A stretch of 48,469 nt of DNA, from contig SMOI01000030.1 in the NCBI GenBank assembly GCA_008000375.1, positions 106,582 through 155,050 on the forward strand, written 5' to 3'. Numbering within the stretch: position 1 is the first letter of the stretch; each line of letters starts with the position of its first letter. The notes under the pieces were generated by a model. That model was not told the DNA's origin. It made no database searches and saw nothing but the letters and a program-made list of their open reading frames with translations. This document shows positions 43,707 through 48,469 of this stretch, piece by piece. This DNA is from Poteriospumella lacustris. Its lineage: Eukaryota; Sar; Chrysophyceae; Chromulinales; Dinobryaceae. Both the position numbers and the translations under genes were made by a program.

Positions 43707-44630
43707 TTAAGCGAATTTCTGGCACTTCTCCAACTCACAATCAGGACATAGTCTCTTTTGGAACAATGTCGAGTGAGCGTAGTTACAGTTGCCGTGGACA
43801 CATTCACTGGACGGCCGGCTTCTTGTGTAGTAATAGAGAGCCAACGAGCGACGGGAACGATCAGGAGGGCACTTCAACGGGTTCGGGTGCCCATGATAAG
43901 AAAAGTCCGTAGATGAAAACGCAACGAAACGACCCAGATCAGGGCGGATGCGGGCTTCACATTTTTTCATATCTTTAGACCACAGCTCCAAATGTCCTCC
44001 ATAGCTATCGTCCCAATCAGGGTTGAGGAAGATAAAGGCATTAACACGGCGGTGCATGTCGTACTGTTGATATCTGTTGAAGTCAGCGTGAATGCTCAAG
44101 AAACCTCCAGGGAGCGTCTGGTGGATGCCAGAACCTCGGAAGTGGGGATCTGGAATGATATCATCGATTCCAGTCAGTCTTTCCAAAAAGCGGATGAATA
44201 GAGATGACTTCATGAAGCCAAACAAAGCGCTAGTAGCTGGACCGTGATACAAATCATTCTCAAACGCATTTTTCCCCTTCTGATCCTTTCCATTGAAACA
44301 CTTGTCATTGTGCTTAGCACACCCTTTATCCACCTGAGGACTATCTGGAATTTCTCGGATGGCAGCTCTCAGAACAGATTCCGGGAAAAGACCGTCGTAG
44401 AACGCATGCGGAAAGGGCTTTTTGCTTTTGTAATGAGTGTTATTGCCAAGTGCCCATGAAAGTCTCTCAGGGGTAGTAAATTCCTTCAAAGCACGCCAAT
44501 GATCAGCAGAGAGCAATTGACGGTGCTCCAAAGTCATATTCCAATGCTGATAGTGGACCGACTTTCCATCGCCTTTCACAACACCAATAAAGGCCAACAG
44601 GAACAAACTTGCCAATATCAATGAGTTCAT
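43707..44630 (-). CDS. Secreted 2-oxoglutarate/Fe(II)-dependent oxygenase (prolyl hydroxylase-like)
   Basis: An intronless 307-residue frame. The start at 44630 opens a signal peptide (MNSLILASLFLLAFIGVVKG), so the enzyme enters the secretory pathway. Motifs of the double-stranded beta helix: SIHADFN with His181 and Asp183 (HxD), AFIFLNPDWDDSYGGHLELW, FSYHGHPNP with the distal His (246 or 248), and RRSLALYYYT with the 2OG-binding Arg. The segment GGHLELW and the following RFVAFSS match 2OG oxygenases that hydroxylate proline or related residues. The C-terminal ~35 residues are Cys-rich (ECVHGNC, LCPDCELEKC), possibly disulphide-bonded in the lumen. It may modify secreted or wall proteins such as Pro-rich ones, but the substrate is unknown. 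Confidence 0.9.
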   Translation of the reverse strand: MNSLILASLFLLAFIGVVKGDGKSVHYQHWNMTLEHRQLLSADHWRALKEFTTPERLSWALGNNTHYKSKKPFPHAFYDGLFPESVLRAAIREIPDSPQVDKGCAKHNDKCFNGKDQKGKNAFENDLYHGPATSALFGFMKSSLFIRFLERLTGIDDIIPDPHFRGSGIHQTLPGGFLSIHADFNRYQQYDMHRRVNAFIFLNPDWDDSYGGHLELWSKDMKKCEARIRPDLGRFVAFSSTDFSYHGHPNPLKCPPDRSRRSLALYYYTRSRPSSECVHGNCNYAHSTLFQKRLCPDCELEKCQKFA

Positions 44631-44824
44631 TGTTTCCTATTCCTATCGTCTCGCAAGACCAGTCAACAGGGAAGCGGCCTCTTCACGATAGGCAAAAGTT
44701 GTGAGTAAAACAGAGCATAATCACCTCTAACAACCTTAGGACTCCAACAACCAATGAAGATATTTCCTTCATGGCCCGAAACAACAACCTTCCTATTATT
44801 CACTTGTTTTCATGTATCATCACC

Positions 44825-44896
44825 TCCCTATTAGTCTATCGGTTAGGATACGGCCCTTTCAAGGCTGGGAGCGGGGTTCGATTCCCCGATAGGGAA
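44825..44896 (+). tRNA. tRNA-Glu: tRNA-Glu (anticodon UUC)
   Basis: The sequence folds into a full cloverleaf. The acceptor stem TCCCTAT pairs with ATAGGGA, the D arm includes GTCTATCGGTTAGGAT, the anticodon stem CGGCC/GGCTG holds loop CTTTCAA with anticodon TTC, and the T arm is GGGG-TTCGATT-CCCC. Internal promoter boxes are present (A box TAGTCTATCGG, B box GGTTCGATTCC). No intron. Confidence 0.97.
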
Positions 44897-44901
44897 CTTC
44901 C

Positions 44902-44907
44902 TTTTTT
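44902..44907 (+). terminator. Pol III terminator of tRNA-Glu
   Basis: A run of six T residues lies 6 bases after the tRNA, as expected for RNA polymerase III termination. Confidence 0.8.
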
Positions 44908-45075
44908 CATATATTTTTAACGTTGTTGTATCTTTTTTGTTTTTGTTTTTGTACACTTTGGAACGCCTAAACAAGTTTTGTATTCTTATTTCCAGCGCGG
45001 GCATATCATGAATCAGTTCGTGAGATAGCCGGTAGAGAAAATATTGTTAGTTAATGATTACTGGTACGGTACCCC

Positions 45076-45928
45076 TTAGGTGGACTTGATATCAGTGGTT
45101 TGCTTGTTTGGAGATGCTTCGATGACATATGTTGTCCCGAAATGAAGTCTGGTGGTCGACACAATTCTAAGCCCCGCTTTAACGACAATGTCGGATATAT
45201 TTCGATTCCAAATACATCCCCAATTGTGGGCATGATTGCAAGCGCCACCATCGAGAACATTGTTGATCCAATCATAGCTTCCGCGTCCATGTTCAATGAG
45301 AAGAATTTTACCAGTTGGCCGACAAACTCGTTTCATTTCTTGCAAAACTGCAATCGGGTCTTCATAACTGCAGAGGCCAAATGTGTCAACGATAGTGTCA
45401 AAAGACTCATCTGGGAATTGCAGCGAATGCGCATTCATTTGCTGGACAGTAATTGCCTTCTTTCCTGCAACCTTTGTGCGCGCTTCCTTTACCATGCTCT
45501 CAGCAGCATCTACCGCGGTCACAGTTTTGGCAGAGCCATAATAATCAAAATTTCGACCAGTTCCGCAGCCAACTTCCAAAACGTCGCCTTTGGCTTGACT
45601 GAGGTGCCACCAACGAACAAGATTGATCCCCATAAAAAACTCATCCCAACCAATCTCTGAAATGATTATGCATCGTGAGAACGAGAGATTAAAGAACAAA
45701 GTTGAAGCAGCTCGCGATACCTGAATCATATGACTGCGCGTGTTGATTGAACGATGCGAGGCGTTGATTGTCAGGGAGAACGATGTTCTTGGGATCCACT
45801 GGAACTCCCTGCTGGTTCTGTGGTATAGCTTTAGGCTTGCTACTATTCGCGTACTGATATCCAACGAATACAGCAGCCGCATAAGTTGCAATACCACCAA
45901 CAACCAGCTTTCCTTTCGAAAATGTCAT
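45076..45928 (-). CDS. OMS1-like membrane-anchored SAM-dependent methyltransferase
   Basis: Exons 45928-45721 and 45656-45076 join with a split Glu codon (262 residues). The start at 45928 (MTFSKGKLVVGG) precedes a hydrophobic anchor (ATYAAAVFVGYQYA, about 14-27). The class I Rossmann fold follows: SAM-binding GDVLEVGCGTGRN (93-105), VTAVDAAESMVKEA, FDTIVDTFGLCSYEDP and EMKRVCRPTGKILLIEHGRG. The combination of a short N-terminal anchor and EVGCGTGRN resembles yeast OMS1 and METTL7-type proteins, where OMS1 sits in the mitochondrial inner membrane. Substrate unknown. It is divergent from the secreted SAP-like gene at 46266. Confidence 0.88.
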
Positions 45929-46265
45929 CTTCGTACAGGGACGATAAGAGCCGTTCAGAGAAAAACAGATGCCTTGACGGTAAGAATGGCTATCAAGGTT
46001 GGCACACAAAATGTCGTACAGCGGTAGCTGCTAAGCAATACTATGTAAATGACATATGAAAGAGAGAAGAATCATAATAATGGGAAGCAAGAAAGACGAG
46101 GAGGGTGATGACATGACGACGATGGCGAGATGACGAATATGACGATCACCGATAATAAGAATGTGAGAATGTGGCAAAGAAAAGGAACTGGGAACGCTAA
46201 CGTGCAAAAGAATAGAATCTAAGAGCTGGAGAATGTTCCTACCAATGGTTTATTGAGTATTGTTG
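45929..46265. promoter_or_regulatory. Divergent region between methyltransferase and secreted SAP-like gene
   Basis: A 337-bp gap between outward-facing starts. It contains GATGA-rich sequence and a 41-bp block (46097-46137) repeated at 48114-48154. No core promoter motif is assigned. Confidence 0.4.
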
Positions 46266-47097
46266 ATGAAGACTATCTTTTGTGTCCTGTTGTTGGGACT
46301 CTTTGCAGCAATGTTTGCGGACTTTTACTGTGGTCGGTGGTTATCGGCGTCTCCAGAGCCTTAGTTTGGGGAGCGTTTCTTTGGAAACACACAAAGATAG
46401 TAAACCAACTCCTGTCCAGAAAGGATGGAAGAAAATCGATGAGCCGAAGGGGTCATTCGGCGCAAGTCGAGACCGTCCGGTTCACCTGAGGTCCGCCAAC
46501 AGCGGAAGTCCGGGTCGAAACACCCGGAAGAATATTCCATGGTGGAATTCAGCAAATGAAGATAACAATCCACGCTTGTTGAATCAATATCGTCCATGGT
46601 GGATGGAGAATAACTTCGCTATCGAAGACCGGCCTGACAGCAAATCGTGGACCGTACCTGAATTGAGGGAGGAGGCCAAACGACGTGTGGGACTAACAAG
46701 GGGAAAGCCCCCAGCGGTTAAGCTGGAAGGTCTATATAACTATATAGCCTTCCAGCTAACCGCGGGGGCTTCCCCTTGTATACGGCAAGAGCCTGTCGCC
46801 GACACCAACACGACACTGGTGCTCTTGAATGCTGCGGCGATGGTTAGCTTTGGGAGTTGCGTGCGCATTTTGGTGGTGGACAACCGCAGCGCGGCTTTGT
46901 GTATTCGTCGCGGGGCGTTGCTGTTGCCCACGACCGCACCGGTCGCCATCACCTGGAGCGAGACGCCCTCGGGGCGTGCTAACTGGGAGACAGCAGCTCC
47001 ACCGCTCCCCCTGTTTGTAACGCGACCAGTTTTCGATGAGGGATTCGGTAATTACACATGTACAAGCCATCACGTGCAACACGCAAACGCATCTTAG
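46266..47097 (+). CDS. Secreted protein with SAP-like segment; 5' splice unresolved
   Basis: The ATG at 46266 opens a signal peptide (MKTIFCVLLLGLFAAMFADF) in a frame that stops near 46369. The next frame (open across 46282-47097) takes over with protein-like sequence: SVSLETHKDSKPTPVQKGWK, then KNIPWWNSANEDNN and QYRPWWMENNF. A SAP-like segment follows (SWTVPELREEAKRRVGLTRG). A short intron or a frameshift must join them between about 46330 and 46375, where only weak sites are seen. The reading frame runs on through a long hairpin (46696-46779) and ends AlaSer-TAG at 47097, exactly adjacent to the stop of the converging minus-strand gene. SAP motifs usually bind nucleic acid, which is odd for a secreted protein; the signal may instead belong to a retained or organellar protein. 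Confidence 0.55.
46696..46779. repeat. 84-nt imperfect hairpin with four bulges, inside a reading frame
   Basis: The right arm (39 nt, 46741-46779) is fully complementary to the left arm (46696-46738) except for four single extra bases in the left arm (A, A, A, T). The loop is about two bases. Arms start ACAAGGGGAA and end CTATATA. Confidence 0.97.
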
Positions 47098-47958
47098 TTA
47101 CACTTGCAAAATGCATACTGAACCGAAGAGCCGACGCCACGTACCTGCCAGTTGTTGTTCGATCCAAGCAAATTCCACTTCATCGTCGATCTCCGCCATC
47201 AACACATCCAGTTCTCCATCGTCACAGTAGAAATTGTCATCATACACATCGGCTGCAGTGCGCAAAATGAAACGTGACCCCTTCTTGCATTCAAAGGCCT
47301 GTGCAGCAAAGTGCTGGTCATCGCAGAGAACTTCGATGATGTCTGGTCGTGGATGAAAAACATCGGTTCCGTACTGTTTCTCCACATAAACCGAGCTTGT
47401 CTTCCTAATCTCCTCTTTCCATCTGTCGATGTCGAGACGAATCGGTTGCAGTCGCGCAGGCGTCTGGATCTTGACTTCTTCAGGACCCCTCGGTCGGCAA
47501 TGTTGAAACGTTGGTTCGTCAAAAGTTCCGTCCAGCGGGAAGACAATCGATTGCTGAAAGCATCGCATCGTTATCGCACCCCACCAGGTTAGCGCTGCAA
47601 GGTGCAGGACATACAGATCTCCATCCACGATCCAGGCGATGTTGGTAATTTGCTTAGCTGGGAATTCGTCATCGGGACCATGCAAAATGATGTCAATGTC
47701 TCCATCGCGGTCATCTTTGTCTCGAATCACTGCCGCATACAATCGACGATTATCATACGACAAATAAGACTCAGTCTCTGGGACTGCAATGACATTCAAA
47801 GGAATGGTATGGGGATCTTTGTTTTGCCACGGAAGAGTGCGAGTGTTGGGATGAATAATGTCTCCCACAGAGTTTTGAGAAAATCGGACGGTGTTCACTC
47901 GCACTTTGCGCTGGTCCACCGTGCGCTGGTTCACATCAGCGGTGGCACTCATCATCAT
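47098..47958 (-). CDS. Unrecognised protein of about 286 residues
   Basis: The frame is open from 48234, but the stretch above 47958 is His/Arg-rich and translation-unlike, so the ATG cluster at 47950-47958 (MMMSATADVNQ) is chosen. The sequence is evenly composed and acidic: TLPWQNKDPHTIPLNVIAVP, YLSYDNRRLYAAVIRDKDDR, NIAWIVDGDLYVLHLAALTW, DRWKEEIRKTSSVYVEK, DIIEVLCDDQHFAAQAFECK and ELDVLMAEIDDEVEFAWIEQ. No domain or catalytic motif is recognised and there is no signal peptide. A good donor (GTACGT, 47144-47139) lies in the last codons, so the true C-terminus may come from a spliced exon. It may be cytosolic or nuclear. Confidence 0.7.
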   Translation of the reverse strand: MMMSATADVNQRTVDQRKVRVNTVRFSQNSVGDIIHPNTRTLPWQNKDPHTIPLNVIAVPETESYLSYDNRRLYAAVIRDKDDRDGDIDIILHGPDDEFPAKQITNIAWIVDGDLYVLHLAALTWWGAITMRCFQQSIVFPLDGTFDEPTFQHCRPRGPEEVKIQTPARLQPIRLDIDRWKEEIRKTSSVYVEKQYGTDVFHPRPDIIEVLCDDQHFAAQAFECKKGSRFILRTAADVYDDNFYCDDGELDVLMAEIDDEVEFAWIEQQLAGTWRRLFGSVCILQV

Positions 47959-48469
47959 TGTTGAATAAGTTGTGAAGTGAGAGAAACTCCTTCTTTTCTT
48001 CGCAGAAGTGAGAGAAACTCCCACAACGTGTGTGGTGATGATGGCGTGATGGCGTATCGGACTTGCTGTGCCGCTGACGTCGTGCGGCCGCGGGACGGGA
48101 CGAGCGAGAATGGCGAGGAGGGTGATGACATGACGACGATGGCGAGATGACGAACGACGATGACCGATGATCAGTGTTGGCCGCGCGCTGCGCAAACTGC
48201 GCAGATGCGCACTTGCGCGCGCACTTTTGCGCACGCGCGCGCGAGCGGCTCATGTTCCATTTGCGCGCGCACATGTGTCGGTGCGCAAAGGTGCACAGAT
48301 TACACAGACTTAAGAGACCGTTGACCGTTGACCGCTGTACTTTGTGCTTTACCCTATGTGTAATGTGTAATGTGTAATGCAAGAAATAGTGCGCCCTCTC
48401 AGTTCAGGACGGTGCCAACAGTTGGCAAAAGAAACATCGTGAACCTCCAAAACGTCCAAAAGCAGAACT
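47959..48469. other. Window end: upstream sequence with TGCGCA-rich cluster
   Basis: Contains the second copy of the 41-bp block (48114-48154), a dense cluster of GCGCA/TGCGC words (48181-48289) and short TGTGTAATG tandem units near 48356-48378. No gene is supported. Confidence 0.55.

Larger units (their letters stand above)
44631..45075. other. Spacer carrying tRNA-Glu
   Basis: The 445-bp gap between the oxygenase start and the methyltransferase stop holds one tRNA gene and nothing else recognised. AT-rich sequence follows the tRNA. Confidence 0.6.

Overview
The window is nuclear DNA from a eukaryote with GT-AG introns, long GC-rich low-complexity coding stretches and AT-richer, microsatellite-laden spacers. 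Two predicted proteins (organellar ribosomal protein bL28 at 12485-13479 and a phosphopantetheinyl transferase at 23996-24919) start with a signal peptide whose cleavage region ends in Ala-Phe (DA-FF and QA-FG). That resembles the ASAFAP-type bipartite presequence of secondary red plastids. With the Pro-Thr/TQPS-type repeat protein at 10147-11866, this points to a photosynthetic stramenopile (ochrophyte). This is an inference from signals and composition; no species can be named.

Layout, left to right. 1-2068: 3' part of a Ser/Gly-rich protein (+). 3411-5140: exostosin-like glycosyltransferase (-), divergent from a chromatin reader at 5620-6676 (+) that appears to join an ING-like N-terminus to an SGF29 tandem Tudor domain. 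7286-7824: intron-containing histone H3 (-), divergent from the spliceosomal protein SmD2 (8292-8813, +). SmD2 is repeated in inverted orientation at 9173-9688, forming a palindrome of about 490 bp per arm. 10147-11866: secreted Pro/Thr-rich protein with ankyrin repeats, built partly from microexons. 12485-13479: plastid-type bL28. 14009-23365: PI 4-kinase III alpha of about 3063 residues, with one 8.3-kb exon. 23996-24919: plastid-type PPTase. 25114-27524: importin alpha in six exons.

27855-28402 is a nearly perfect foldback whose arms each carry a TATA-like box, a leader, an ATG and the same 43-codon opening. 28403-28880 holds an unrecognised two-exon gene next to it. 29246-31244: membrane-anchored NifS-family cysteine desulfurase/selenocysteine lyase-like protein. 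33447-35122: N-myristoylatable protein kinase homologue lacking the HRD aspartate (pseudokinase). 36909-40001: large secreted or membrane-associated protein of unknown function. Two copies of a ~350-bp dispersed repeat lie at 35579 and 40618. 41362-43026: endonuclease/exonuclease/phosphatase (EEP) protein with motifs in circularly permuted order. 43707-44630: secreted 2-oxoglutarate/Fe(II) oxygenase. 44825-44896: tRNA-Glu(UUC). 45076-45928: OMS1-like membrane methyltransferase. 46266-47097: secreted SAP-like protein whose coding region holds an 84-nt bulged hairpin. 47098-47958: unrecognised protein.

The genes are unrelated housekeeping and accessory functions (chromatin, splicing, nuclear import, phosphoinositide signalling, plastid translation and cofactor attachment) rather than one pathway. 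Several pairs are divergent and may share promoters. The most unusual items are the two inverted duplications, the ING-SGF29 fusion, the permuted EEP protein, the bulged hairpin inside a reading frame and the pseudokinase. No CRISPR array, virus or recognisable autonomous transposon was seen.
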